Counted from the first letter of the stretch, positions 34,980 to 43,543 are shown. The stretch is DNA of 64,000 nt from Amycolatopsis sp. NBC_00345 (GCF_036116635.1 NZ_CP107995.1:682001-746000); one strand, 5' to 3'. Numbers and translations are program-made. Notes: generated by a model not told the origin, from the sequence alone.

Positions 34980-36167
34980 GTGGGCACAGAGGTACCCGCC
35001 GCAGAGGTATCGGGCGTAGAGGTGCTGCGCGTGGCGATGAACGGCGTGACCGGGCGGATGGGCTACCACCAGCATCTGCTGCGTTCCGTGCTCGCGATCC
35101 GCGACGACGGCGGGGTGGCGCTCACCGACGGACGGCGAGTGCGGCTCGAACCGGTGCTGGTGGGCCGCAATCCGGCCAAACTGGCCGAGCTGGCCGACCG
35201 GCACGGCATCACCGAGTACTCCACCGACCTGGACGCGGTACTCGCCGACCCGACCATCGGCATCTACTTCGACGCCCAGCTCACCGGGGTCCGCCGCGAC
35301 GCGTTACTCGCCGCGATCCGCGCCGGTAAACACATCTACGCGGAGAAGCCGGTGGTGGAGACGGTCGAGGACGCGCTCGACATCGCCGAACGGGCCGACG
35401 CCGCCGGGCTCAAGACCGGAGTGGTGCACGACAAGCTCTACCTCCCGGGCTTGCTCAAACTGCGCCGGCTCATCGACAACGGCTTCTTCGGCCGGGTGCT
35501 GTCCGTGCGCGGCGAGTTCGGCTACTGGGTCTTCGAGGGCAGCTCGCCCGCGGCGCAGCGGCCGAGCTGGAACTACCGGGCCGAGGACGGCGGCGGCATC
35601 ACCCTGGACATGTTCGCGCACTGGGCTTACGTGCTGGAGAACCTGTTCGGCCGGGTCGAGGCGGTCCTCGCCCGCACCGTCACGCACATCCCCGAACGCG
35701 TCGACGAGCGGGGCGCCACCTACGCCGCGACCGCGGATGACGCCGCCTACGCGATCTTCGAGCTGGCTGGTGGCGCGATCGCCCAGATCAACTCGTCGTG
35801 GTGCGTGCGGGTCGACCGCCAGGAGCTGGTGGAGTTCCAAGTGGACGGTGTCGAAGGCAGCGCCGTCGCCGGGCTGTGGGGCTGCCGGGTGCAGCACCGC
35901 GGCACCACGCCCCGCCCGGTGTGGAATCCGGATCTGCCAACCACCGAGTCCTTCCGCGACCAGTGGACCGAGGTCCCGGACAACGCCGAATTCGGCAACG
36001 GCTTCCGCGCGCAGTGGGAGGAGTTCGTCCGGCACGTCGCCGACGACCCCGGCGCCCCGGCCTACCGGCACGACGTGCGTTCCGGCGCCCGTGGCATCCA
36101 GCTCGCCCGCGCCGGCCTGCAGTCCTCCGCCGAGGGACGCCGGATCACGTTGGAGGAGCTGGCATGA
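34980..36167 (+). CDS. Gfo/Idh/MocA-family oxidoreductase
   Basis: An NAD(P)-dependent sugar oxidoreductase of 395 residues. The N-terminal nucleotide-binding segment reads LRVAMNGVTGRMGYH (about 16-30), and the family signature EKPV has K123, the expected catalytic lysine. The C-terminal domain includes GGGITLDMFAHWAYVLENLFG, matching the usual D-x-x-x-H segment. GTG at 34980 has GGAGG seven bases upstream; an upstream ATG at 34923 would place the operator inside the gene. It is followed by the DUF993 gene with an ATGA overlap. Likely oxidises or reduces a sugar or keto-sugar; substrate unknown. Confidence 0.9.
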   Translation: MGTEVPAAEVSGVEVLRVAMNGVTGRMGYHQHLLRSVLAIRDDGGVALTDGRRVRLEPVLVGRNPAKLAELADRHGITEYSTDLDAVLADPTIGIYFDAQLTGVRRDALLAAIRAGKHIYAEKPVVETVEDALDIAERADAAGLKTGVVHDKLYLPGLLKLRRLIDNGFFGRVLSVRGEFGYWVFEGSSPAAQRPSWNYRAEDGGGITLDMFAHWAYVLENLFGRVEAVLARTVTHIPERVDERGATYAATADDAAYAIFELAGGAIAQINSSWCVRVDRQELVEFQVDGVEGSAVAGLWGCRVQHRGTTPRPVWNPDLPTTESFRDQWTEVPDNAEFGNGFRAQWEEFVRHVADDPGAPAYRHDVRSGARGIQLARAGLQSSAEGRRITLEELA

Positions 36168-37330
36168 CGGCGGACCGCACCCTCCTGCGGCTGCCGCAGA
36201 CCGACGGCAGCGTGCGCGAGTACCGGCCTTCCGCACCGCGGGAATTCCCCCGTCCGGCCGAGCCGTTGCGGGCACGGATCGCTTACGCCGCAGCGCATGT
36301 GGCCGCGTCGGCCCATGGCGAAAACTCGCCCGGCGCACCGGCGGCACTGGACTGGGACGCGACCCTGGCGTTCCGCCACCACCTGTGGTCCTACGGGTTC
36401 GGCGTCGCCGAGGCCATGGACACCGCCCAACGCGGCATGGGGCTGGGCTGGACGGCCACCAAGGAACTGATCACCCGCTCGGCCCGTGAGGCGGTGGCCG
36501 TGGGCGGGCTGATCGCCGCGGGCGCCGGTACGGACCACCGGCCGGAAGCGTTGTCGCTGAACGAGATTCGCGCCGCATACAGCGAGCAGATCGAGACTGT
36601 GCAAGCCGCGGGCGCGAACGTGATCCTGATGGCCAGCCGTCAGCTCGCCGCGACGGCCCGGGACGCCATGGACTACCACGAGGTCTACGCACCACTGCTG
36701 GCCGCGGCCGATCGTCCGGTGATCCTGCACTGGCTCGGCCCGATGTTCGACCCGGCGCTGGCCGGCTACTGGGGCAGCACCGATCCGGACGAGGCGGCCA
36801 CAACGCTGCTGGCGCTGATCGCGGAGCACCCGTCCAAAGTGGACGGGGTGAAGGTGTCGATGCTCGACGCCGAGCTGGAGCGGCGAGTGCGGACGCGGCT
36901 GCCGGCCGGGGTGCGGCTCTACACCGGCGACGATTTCCACTACCCCGAGCTGATCCGCGGCGACGGCGAGCGGCACAGCGACGCACTGCTCGGGATCTTC
37001 GCCGCGATCGCGCCGGCCGCGTCGGCCGCCTTGCAGGCGCTGGACCGCGCCGACCTCGCGGGGTTCGACGCGCTGGCCGGCACGGTGCCGCTCGCCCGGC
37101 ACCTGTTCGCCGCGCCCACCCGTTACTACAAGGCCGGGATCGCTTTCCTGGCCTGGCTTTCGGGCCACCAGCCGGGCTTTACCATGGTCGGCGGGCTGCA
37201 GAGCGGACGGAGTGTGCCGCACTACGCCGAGGCCTACCGGCTGGCCGACGAGCTGGGCCTGTTCCCCGATCCGGACGTCGCCGCGACCCGCCTGCGTGCC
37301 TTCCTGACCGTGGCGGGGGTGGCGCAGTGA
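36164..37330 (+). CDS. DUF993 family protein (DHDPS/aldolase-like)
   Basis: A 388-residue protein of DUF993, a family usually grouped with dihydrodipicolinate synthase-type class I aldolases. Recognisable stretches are HLWSYGFGVAEAMDTAQRGMG near 73-93, ANVILMASRQLAA near 151-163, PVILHWLGPMFDPALAGYWG near 185-204, and KVDGVKVSMLDAE with K230, which could be the Schiff-base lysine. It overlaps its neighbours on both sides by four bases, so it is part of a coupled operon. The reaction is not established; a retro-aldol step on a keto-sugar acid is a guess from fold and context. Confidence 0.82.
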   Translation: MTADRTLLRLPQTDGSVREYRPSAPREFPRPAEPLRARIAYAAAHVAASAHGENSPGAPAALDWDATLAFRHHLWSYGFGVAEAMDTAQRGMGLGWTATKELITRSAREAVAVGGLIAAGAGTDHRPEALSLNEIRAAYSEQIETVQAAGANVILMASRQLAATARDAMDYHEVYAPLLAAADRPVILHWLGPMFDPALAGYWGSTDPDEAATTLLALIAEHPSKVDGVKVSMLDAELERRVRTRLPAGVRLYTGDDFHYPELIRGDGERHSDALLGIFAAIAPAASAALQALDRADLAGFDALAGTVPLARHLFAAPTRYYKAGIAFLAWLSGHQPGFTMVGGLQSGRSVPHYAEAYRLADELGLFPDPDVAATRLRAFLTVAGVAQ

Positions 37331-38163
37331 CCGCGAACGCCGGGCTGGCCCGGTTGTCCCTCAACCAGCGCACCATTCGCGGTGCGACCCTGCCGGAAGC
37401 CGTCACCGCCTGCGTCACGGCCGGAGTACCGGCGATCGGGCTGTGGCGGGAGGAAGTCGCCGAGACCGGTCTCGAGGCCGCGGCGGCCTGCGTCGCCGAT
37501 GCCGGACTGCGGGTGTCGTCGTTGTGCCGTGGTGGATTCCTCACCGGAAGCACCGCCGCGGACCGTGCTGCCGCGCTGGCCGACAACCGGGCGGCGATCG
37601 ACGAGGCGGCTGCGCTAGGCGCGCCCTGCCTGGTGCTGGTCGTCGGTGGACTGCCGGCGGGCTCCACCGATCTGGCGGCGGCCCGCGACGGCGTGCGTGC
37701 GGCGTTGCGGGACCTCGCCTCGTACGCGGGAGACCGCGGTGTGCGGCTGGCGCTGGAACCGTTGCACCCCATGTATTGCGCGGACCGGGCGGTGCTTTCC
37801 ACACTGGCGCAGGCACTGGACTGGGCGGAGGAGTTCCCGGCCGGGCAGGTGGGCGTCGTGGTGGACACCTTCCACGTGTGGTGGGACCCGGACCTGCTCG
37901 CCCAGATCGCCCGCGCGGGCGAGCGCATCGCGTCCTACCAGGTGAGCGACTGGATCACCCCGCTACCCGCCGACGTCCTGCTCGGCCGGGGGATGATGGG
38001 CGACGGGCACATCGACTTCGCCCCGATCACCGCCGCCGTCGCGACGGCCGGCTACCGAGGTGACATCGAAGTGGAGATCTTCAACCAGGCGGTGTGGGAC
38101 AGCCCGGCCGATCAGGTGATGACCACGATGTGCCTGCGGTACCGGGAACTGATCGCGCCGTAG
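37327..38163 (+). CDS. Sugar phosphate isomerase/epimerase family protein
   Basis: A second xylose-isomerase-like TIM barrel, 278 residues, only distantly like the one at 34105. Landmarks are LSLNQRTIRGATLPEAV near 9-25, VPAIGLWREEV near 34-44, RLALEPLHPMYC near 139-150, GVVVDTFHVWWDP near 177-189 and the C-terminal GDIEVEIFNQ. The Glu, Asp, His and Glu residues in these segments form the usual metal site. GTG at 37327 overlaps the DUF993 stop (GTGA). It likely acts on the same pathway intermediate set as the Gfo/Idh enzyme. Confidence 0.87.
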   Translation: MTANAGLARLSLNQRTIRGATLPEAVTACVTAGVPAIGLWREEVAETGLEAAAACVADAGLRVSSLCRGGFLTGSTAADRAAALADNRAAIDEAAALGAPCLVLVVGGLPAGSTDLAAARDGVRAALRDLASYAGDRGVRLALEPLHPMYCADRAVLSTLAQALDWAEEFPAGQVGVVVDTFHVWWDPDLLAQIARAGERIASYQVSDWITPLPADVLLGRGMMGDGHIDFAPITAAVATAGYRGDIEVEIFNQAVWDSPADQVMTTMCLRYRELIAP

Positions 38164-38175
38164 CATCACGCCATC

Positions 38176-39225
38176 GTGAGCGACAAGAGACAGCCGGTGG
38201 CCGTGACGCTGGCGGACGTGGCGCGCCGGGCCGGGGTGTCCGCGGCCACCGTGTCACGGGTGCTCAACGGCAACTACCCGGTGGCCGGCCGGACCCGCGA
38301 CCGGGTGCTGCGGGCGGTGTCCGAACTGGACTACGTGGTCAACGCGCACGCCCGCTCCCTGGCCGGGCGCACCTCCGACATGGTCGGGGTGCTGGTGAAC
38401 GACGTCGCCGACCCGTTCTTCGGGCTGATCGCGGCCGGGGTGCAGGCCGAGGTGAGCGCCGCGGAACTGCTCACGGTGATCGCCAGTACCGGCGGCAATC
38501 CGGACGAGGAGCTGCGTTACGTGGAGCTGCTCATGCGGCAACGGGCCGAGGCGATCGTGCTCGTCGGCGGCCAGGCGGGTGGAGCCGAGCACGCCGCGCG
38601 GCTGGCCGCGCTGGTCCAGCGGGCCGGCGCGGCGGGCACCCGGGTCGTGCTGTGCGGGCGTCCGCCGTTGCCGGGCGCGTCGGCCGTCGAGATCGACAAC
38701 CGCCGCGGTGCCGCCGGCCTGACCCGGCACCTGCTCGCCTTCGGCCATCGGCACATCGCGTATCTGACCGGTCCCTCGGGCAACACGACCACCGAAGCCC
38801 GGCTCGCCGGTCACCGGGACGCTCTCGCCGCGGCCGGCGTGGCGGAGGGACCGCTGGCCGAGGGCACCTTCACCCGGGACGGCGGCCGGCGTGCCGCGAC
38901 GGCGATCCTGGCCATGGCGGACCGGCCGACCGCGATCGTGGCGGCGAACGACCTGGCCGCGGCCGGGGTGCTGGCCGCGGCCAGGGAGGCGGGGATCGCC
39001 GTGCCGGCGGACGTCTCGGTGGCCGGCTTCGACGACCTGCCGATCAGCCGGGACGCGATGCCGACCCTGACCACGGTGCGAGTGCCGCTCGACGAACTGG
39101 GCCGGCGGGCCGGCCGGATCGCCGCCGGCCAGTCGGCGTCCGAGCCGGGCGAGCTCGTGCCGGAGCTGATCGCCCGCGACTCCGTGAGCGCGCCGGCCTC
39201 CCGCCAGGTGCCGGAACGCCGTTAA
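38176..39225 (+). CDS. LacI-family transcriptional regulator (island, right)
   Basis: Regulator of 349 residues with N-terminal HTH VTLADVARRAGVSAATVSRVLNG and hinge helix NAHARSLAGR, then a sensor domain with VGVLVNDVADPFFG, EIDNRRGAAGLTRHLLAFGHRHIAYL and AIVAANDLAAAGVL. It is the last gene of the Gfo/Idh-DUF993-isomerase operon, 12 bases after the isomerase stop. It is the best candidate to bind the two AGCGCT sites at 34883 and 34941. Its stop codon TAA (39223-39225) lies inside the left arm of a long palindrome. Confidence 0.93.
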   Translation: MSDKRQPVAVTLADVARRAGVSAATVSRVLNGNYPVAGRTRDRVLRAVSELDYVVNAHARSLAGRTSDMVGVLVNDVADPFFGLIAAGVQAEVSAAELLTVIASTGGNPDEELRYVELLMRQRAEAIVLVGGQAGGAEHAARLAALVQRAGAAGTRVVLCGRPPLPGASAVEIDNRRGAAGLTRHLLAFGHRHIAYLTGPSGNTTTEARLAGHRDALAAAGVAEGPLAEGTFTRDGGRRAATAILAMADRPTAIVAANDLAAAGVLAAAREAGIAVPADVSVAGFDDLPISRDAMPTLTTVRVPLDELGRRAGRIAAGQSASEPGELVPELIARDSVSAPASRQVPERR

Positions 39226-39270
39226 GGACTCCTTGCCTACCTTGGGAGTAGGCAAGGAGTCCTTAACGGC
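39218..39270. repeat. Intergenic palindromic repeat, family C
   Basis: Perfect 23-base arms at 39218-39240 and 39248-39270 (left arm begins GCCGTTAAGGACTCCTTG) with a seven-base loop, followed by CTTTCT. The left arm contains the stop codon of the LacI gene. It sits between convergent genes and can act as a bidirectional terminator. Confidence 0.85.
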
Positions 39271-39286
39271 CTTTCTCGGGCGCGCG

Positions 39287-40258
39287 TCACGGAATCAGGA
39301 TCAGCTTCCCGGTCGTCTTCCGGCCCTGCAGGTCCTCATGGGCCTGGCGGGCGTCGGCGAGGGGGTAGCGGCCGCCGATGCGGACGTCGAGCGAACCGTC
39401 GACGACGGCTTGGAACAGCTCGTCCGCGCGCCAGTCCAGCTCCTCGCGGGTGAGCACGTAGTGGGCGGACGTCGGGCGGGTCAGGAACAGCGAGCCGCCC
39501 GAGTTGAGGCGTTGCGGGTCGATCGGGGGGACCGGGCCGCTGGCGGCGCCGAACAGCGCGAGGGTGCCGCGGATCTTCAGGCTGGCGAGGCTGCCGTCGA
39601 CGGTGTCCTTGCCGACGCCGTCGTAGACCACCGCGACACCCTTGCCGCCGGTCAGCTCGCGGGTGGTCTTGGCGAAGTCCTCCTGGTCGTAGCGGATCAC
39701 GTGGTCCGCGCCGGCCCCGCGCGCGAGCTGGGCCTTCTCCTCGGTGGACACGGTGCCGATCACCTGGGCGCCGCGCGACTTCGCCAGCTGCACCAGCAGC
39801 AGGCCGACACCGCCGGCGGCCGCGTGCACCAGCACGTCGTCGCCTGGCTTCACCTCGTACGTCGAGCGCACCAGGTAATGAGCCGTGACGCCCTGCAGCA
39901 TGACGGCCGCCGCGACCTCGTCGGAAACGCCGTCGGGCACCTTCACCGCGATCGCCGCGGGGACCCGCTTGCGCGCCGCGTAGCTGCCCAGCGAGCCATT
40001 CCAGGCAACGCGGTCTCCGGGCGCGAAGCCCGTGACGCCTTCGCCGACCTCGGTCACGGTGCCCGCGCCTTCGAGGCCGAGCACAAACGGCAGGTCGAGG
40101 GGGTAGATGCCTTCGCGCTGGTAGGTGTCGATGAAGTTGACGCCCGCCGCGGCGACGTCCACCAGCAGTTCGCCGGCCTCCGGCGCGCCGACCTCGACGT
40201 CGGCGACCTCCAGCACCTCGGGCCCGCCGGTCCGGGTGACCTGCACAGCGGTGGACAT
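39287..40258 (-). CDS. qor: NADPH:quinone oxidoreductase
   Basis: A zinc-free MDR-family reductase of 323 residues. It has the N-terminal GroES-like fold (VNFIDTYQREGIYPLDLPFVLGLEGAGTV split over residues 40-68), the NADPH-binding VHAAAGGVGLLLVQLAK near 143-159 and VIGTVSTEEKAQLARGAGADHVI. In related actinobacteria this gene lies close to ctaB (M. tuberculosis Rv1454c), so it marks the right edge of the expanded region. It is divergent from the small gene at 40356. Confidence 0.92.
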   Translation of the reverse strand: MSTAVQVTRTGGPEVLEVADVEVGAPEAGELLVDVAAAGVNFIDTYQREGIYPLDLPFVLGLEGAGTVTEVGEGVTGFAPGDRVAWNGSLGSYAARKRVPAAIAVKVPDGVSDEVAAAVMLQGVTAHYLVRSTYEVKPGDDVLVHAAAGGVGLLLVQLAKSRGAQVIGTVSTEEKAQLARGAGADHVIRYDQEDFAKTTRELTGGKGVAVVYDGVGKDTVDGSLASLKIRGTLALFGAASGPVPPIDPQRLNSGGSLFLTRPTSAHYVLTREELDWRADELFQAVVDGSLDVRIGGRYPLADARQAHEDLQGRKTTGKLILIP

Positions 40259-40355
40259 GGTGCCTCCTCGCGTCGGTGATCCTTTCCCGGTGACAACTAT
40301 GGCCGAGGCCACGCTTGTCCCGCGTCCCAGGGGGTGAGCGGTTAAGCTCGCCGAC

Positions 40356-40682
40356 GTGGCTGAGGAGACCGAAGAGACGCCTTCCGCACCGTCCACGCCG
40401 ACGGCCCGCCAGCTGGCCGCCGCCCGGGACTTCGTGGCGCGGCACGGGAAGCCGTCACGCGCTGTGGTGGAGAACATCGGCCGGGCCGGCGCCCGCGTGG
40501 TGCTGGTCGGCGCCGACGGCGCGCTGGGCGACGTGCTGGTGGCCGGCCCCGAGGCGGGCACCGCGCTCGTCGAGGCGGTGGACGACCTGGAAGCCGCGAA
40601 ATGGGACAGCGAGACCGTGAAGCTGACCAAGATCGGCCCCGCGCACCGGCGCAAGATGGCCGGTCCGAGGGCGGGCCGATGA
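40356..40682 (+). CDS. Small conserved actinobacterial protein, function unknown
   Basis: A soluble 108-residue protein. The N-terminal 15 residues are acidic and Pro/Thr-rich; then ARDFVARHGKPSRAVVENIGRAGARVVLVGADGALGDVLV and a predicted helix EAVDDLEAAKW, ending in a basic tail. I do not recognise a named family. GTG at 40356 is the first start after the divergent promoter region; its last bases overlap the ATP-grasp gene start (ATGA), so the two are translationally coupled and may work together. Confidence 0.75.
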   Translation: MAEETEETPSAPSTPTARQLAAARDFVARHGKPSRAVVENIGRAGARVVLVGADGALGDVLVAGPEAGTALVEAVDDLEAAKWDSETVKLTKIGPAHRRKMAGPRAGR

Positions 40683-41545
40683 GCCGCACCGCGATCCTCG
40701 CCTCCTGCGCCAAGATGCCCGAGGGCGACGGCGACGACCAGGCCGTGCCCGCCGCGCTCGACGACCTGGGCTTCACCGTGCGCTGGGCGCCGTGGGACGA
40801 CCGGGACGTGGACTTCGCCGACGCCGACGTGGTCGTGCTGCGCGCGACCTGGGACTACCCGGATCGGCGCGCGGAGTTCCTCGACTGGTGCGAGTCCGTG
40901 CCGGCCCTGTACAACCCCGCCGCGGTGGCGCGCTGGAACACCGACAAGTCCTACCTCGTCGAGCTGCAGAACGCGGGCCTGCTCGTGGTGCCGACCACGC
41001 TCGTCGAGCCGGGCGAGCAGATCCAGTGGCCGCGCGCGTCGTTCGTGGTGAAGCCGTCGGTGGGCGTGGGCTCCCGCGGCGCCGCCCGCTTCGGCGCGGA
41101 CGCCGCCGGCGCCGGCGAGCACCTGCGCACGCTGCACGCCGACGGGCGGACCGCGCTCGTCCAGCCGTATCAGTCCAGTGTGGACACCCAGGGCGAGATC
41201 TCGCTGACGTACTTCGGCGGGATCTATTCGCACGCCTTCACCAAGGCGGCGATGCTCGGGTCCGATGTGGACCCGAGCGGCCTGTACCTCGCGGAGCGGA
41301 TGAGCGCGGCCGTGCCGGCGCCCGAGGTCCGCGCGCTGGCGGAGGACGCCATGGACACCGCGTGCTCGCTGCTGGGCATCCTGCGCGCGGAACTGCTCTA
41401 CGCCCGCGCCGACATCGTCCGCGGCGAGGACGGCCACCCGCTGCTGCTGGAGCTCGAACTGGTGGAGCCGACGCTGGGCTTCCGCCACGCCGATGCCGGC
41501 GCGCCGCTGAGGTTCGCTTCCGCGGTGCGCCAGCAGCTGGCTTAA
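40679..41545 (+). CDS. ATP-grasp domain protein
   Basis: A 288-residue protein resembling RimK/glutathione synthetase-type ATP-grasp ligases. The N-terminal region has DADVVVLRATWDYPDRRAEFLDW; the ATP-grasp part has ASFVVKPSVGVGSRGAARF near 120-138, ALVQPYQSSVDTQGEISLTYF near 160-180 and the Mg-binding LLLELELVEPTLGF near the end. It would join a carboxylate to an amine or similar group using ATP; substrates unknown. It overlaps the upstream small gene. Its stop overlaps the stop of the convergent desaturase gene (TTAA). Confidence 0.85.
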   Translation: MSRTAILASCAKMPEGDGDDQAVPAALDDLGFTVRWAPWDDRDVDFADADVVVLRATWDYPDRRAEFLDWCESVPALYNPAAVARWNTDKSYLVELQNAGLLVVPTTLVEPGEQIQWPRASFVVKPSVGVGSRGAARFGADAAGAGEHLRTLHADGRTALVQPYQSSVDTQGEISLTYFGGIYSHAFTKAAMLGSDVDPSGLYLAERMSAAVPAPEVRALAEDAMDTACSLLGILRAELLYARADIVRGEDGHPLLLELELVEPTLGFRHADAGAPLRFASAVRQQLA

Positions 41546-42465
41546 CGGACCCGCTTCGCCTCGAGGCGTTCCGCTCGGGGCCACCGGACGTCGGTGGCCC
41601 AGCCGAGGCGTTCGAACACCCAGATCACCCGCGCGGAGACGTCCACCTGGCCGCGCAGCACGCCGTGCCGGGCGCAGGTCGGGTCGGCGTGGTGGGAGTT
41701 GTGCCAGGACTCGCCCATGGACAGGATCGCGAGCGGCCAGAAGTTGGCCGCCTTGTCGCGGCTGGCGAAGGGCCGTTCGCCGATCAGGTGGCACACCGAG
41801 TTCACCGACCAGCTCACGTGGTGCAGGAACGCGATCCGCACCAGCCCGGCCCAGAAGAACCCCGTCACCGCGCCCCACCACGACCAGCTGACCAGCCCGC
41901 CCAGCGCCGCGGGCAGCAGCAGGCTGAGCGTGATCCACAGCCAGAAGAAGCGGTTCACCACGCGCAGGTCGCGGTCGCCGACGAGGTCGGGCGCGAAGCG
42001 GTCCGCGTTGGTCACCTCGCGCTGGAACATCCAGCCCATGTGCGCGTGCCAGAACCCGCGCAGCAGCGCCGAAGGCGACGTGCCGAACAGCCACGGCGAG
42101 TGCGGGTCGCCCTCGCGGTCGGCGAACGCGTGGTGACGGCGATGGCTGGCGACCCAGAAGATCACCGAGCCCTGCACGGCCATGCTGCCCGCGACGGCGA
42201 GCGCGATCCGCAGCGCCCGCGGCGCCTTGAACGCGCCGTGCGTGAAGTACCGGTGGTAGCCGACGGTCACGCCGAGCGTGCCGAAGGTGTAGAAGACGGC
42301 GGCGAGGGCCACGTCGACCCAGGTGAGCCCCCAGCCCCACAGCAGCGGGACGGCGGCGACCAGCGCCGCGAACGGCACCAGCAGGAACGTCTTGAGCACG
42401 ATCATTTCCGCGCTGCCCCGCCGTCCGGAGATCAGGGGCTTCACGGTGGACGGGACGGACGTCAT
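41542..42465 (-). CDS. Acyl-CoA (delta-9 type) desaturase
   Basis: Membrane fatty-acid desaturase of 307 residues with the three histidine boxes of the SCD/OLE1 group: GYHRYFTH (H71, H76), SHRRHH (H107, H110, H111) and a C-terminal HNSHH. About four membrane helices flank them. It would introduce a double bond in acyl-CoA chains using di-iron and O2. ATG at 42465 is preceded by GAGGTG at eight bases. It is downstream of ctaA on the same strand, 109 bases apart. Stop codon overlaps that of the convergent ATP-grasp gene. Confidence 0.93.
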   Translation of the reverse strand: MTSVPSTVKPLISGRRGSAEMIVLKTFLLVPFAALVAAVPLLWGWGLTWVDVALAAVFYTFGTLGVTVGYHRYFTHGAFKAPRALRIALAVAGSMAVQGSVIFWVASHRRHHAFADREGDPHSPWLFGTSPSALLRGFWHAHMGWMFQREVTNADRFAPDLVGDRDLRVVNRFFWLWITLSLLLPAALGGLVSWSWWGAVTGFFWAGLVRIAFLHHVSWSVNSVCHLIGERPFASRDKAANFWPLAILSMGESWHNSHHADPTCARHGVLRGQVDVSARVIWVFERLGWATDVRWPRAERLEAKRVR

Positions 42466-42574
42466 GGCGCGGCACCTCAGGGGTCGGCTGGCGGCTGTCG
42501 CGCCGGAGCTTAGACGACCCCGTTGTCCACCGGGCCAAAGGTGCGTTACGGACGCGTGGCCGGCACGATGCCGG

Positions 42575-43543
42575 TCAGCCCGCGGCGGCGAGTTCGCGCT
42601 CCGCCGGCAGCAGCGAGACTGCCGGGCCCCGGTCGCGGGTGCCGGTCCACAGCGTCGCCGTGACGACGATGACCAGCGCCGAGCCGAGCACGTGGAACGA
42701 GACCATGGCCTCGGGCACGCCGAGCGCGTACTGCACGATGCCCAGCACGCCCTGCGCCAGCGCGACCGCCCACACCCAGGCGTAGCGCTGCCAGACGCCC
42801 TTCGGTGCGCCCACCCGCAGCAGCTGCAGGCCGAACACGGCCAGCACCAGCAGGTAGACGACCAGCAGGCCGCCGTGGGCCTGGGCGAGGTTTTCGATCG
42901 GCGCGTCGAGCCGGTGGGTGCTGGCGTCGCCGCCGTGCGGCCCCGCACCGGTGACGGTGGTGCCGGCCACGAGCACGGCCCACATCAGCACGGTCAGCAG
43001 CACCAGGATCTTGCGCCCGGACGACGGCACGAGCGGCCGCGCGGGTTCGTCGCCCTCGTTGAACGCCTTCAACAGCAGCACCGCCAGCCACACCAGGGGA
43101 GTGGACGCCAGGAAGTGGATGGCGACGGTCCACCATTCCAGCTTCGCCAGCACCGTCATGCCGCCGATGACGGCCTGCAGCACCACGCCGCCGGGCATCG
43201 TCCAGGCCAGCCGCACCAGCCGGCGGCGGTTCGGGTGGTCGAGCAGGATCCGCCACGCGGTGATCACGGCGAGCGCGGCGATCACGATCACCGCGCCGGT
43301 GAGCATCCGGTTGGAGAACTCGATCCACTGGTTCACCGCGTGGATGCCGGGGTGGTCCACCGGGACCAGGCTGCCGGGCACGCACTGCGGCCACGTCGGG
43401 CAGCCGAGGCCCGAACCCGTCACGCGCACCACGGACCCCGTGACGCCGATCCCGCCCATCGCCACCACGGAGGCGACGCCGACGGCCCGCTGGACCGTCG
43501 CGGAGGGGTACGGCAGGCGGGCGATCAGACTGGGGAAGAGCAC
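42575..43543 (-). CDS. ctaA: Haem A synthase (COX15/CtaA family)
   Basis: Membrane mono-oxygenase converting haem O to haem A for cytochrome aa3. The 322-residue protein has eight hydrophobic helices; GGIGVTGSVVRVTGSGLGCPTWP with its Cys and the later QWIEFSNRMLTG and IHFLASTP segments with conserved His are typical. GTG at 43543 is preferred: the longer frame would take its first residues from a palindromic repeat. No ribosome-binding site precedes it, but TACGAT lies six bases upstream, so the transcript is probably leaderless. Works with ctaB at 16974. Confidence 0.94.
   Translation of the reverse strand: MLFPSLIARLPYPSATVQRAVGVASVVAMGGIGVTGSVVRVTGSGLGCPTWPQCVPGSLVPVDHPGIHAVNQWIEFSNRMLTGAVIVIAALAVITAWRILLDHPNRRRLVRLAWTMPGGVVLQAVIGGMTVLAKLEWWTVAIHFLASTPLVWLAVLLLKAFNEGDEPARPLVPSSGRKILVLLTVLMWAVLVAGTTVTGAGPHGGDASTHRLDAPIENLAQAHGGLLVVYLLVLAVFGLQLLRVGAPKGVWQRYAWVWAVALAQGVLGIVQYALGVPEAMVSFHVLGSALVIVVTATLWTGTRDRGPAVSLLPAERELAAAG

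Noticed and set aside
39287..42538. Very long minus-strand frame (over 1000 codons) spanning qor to the desaturase
   Set aside because: Only the part from 40258 down is qor; the rest is antisense to the ATP-grasp gene and out of frame with the desaturase.
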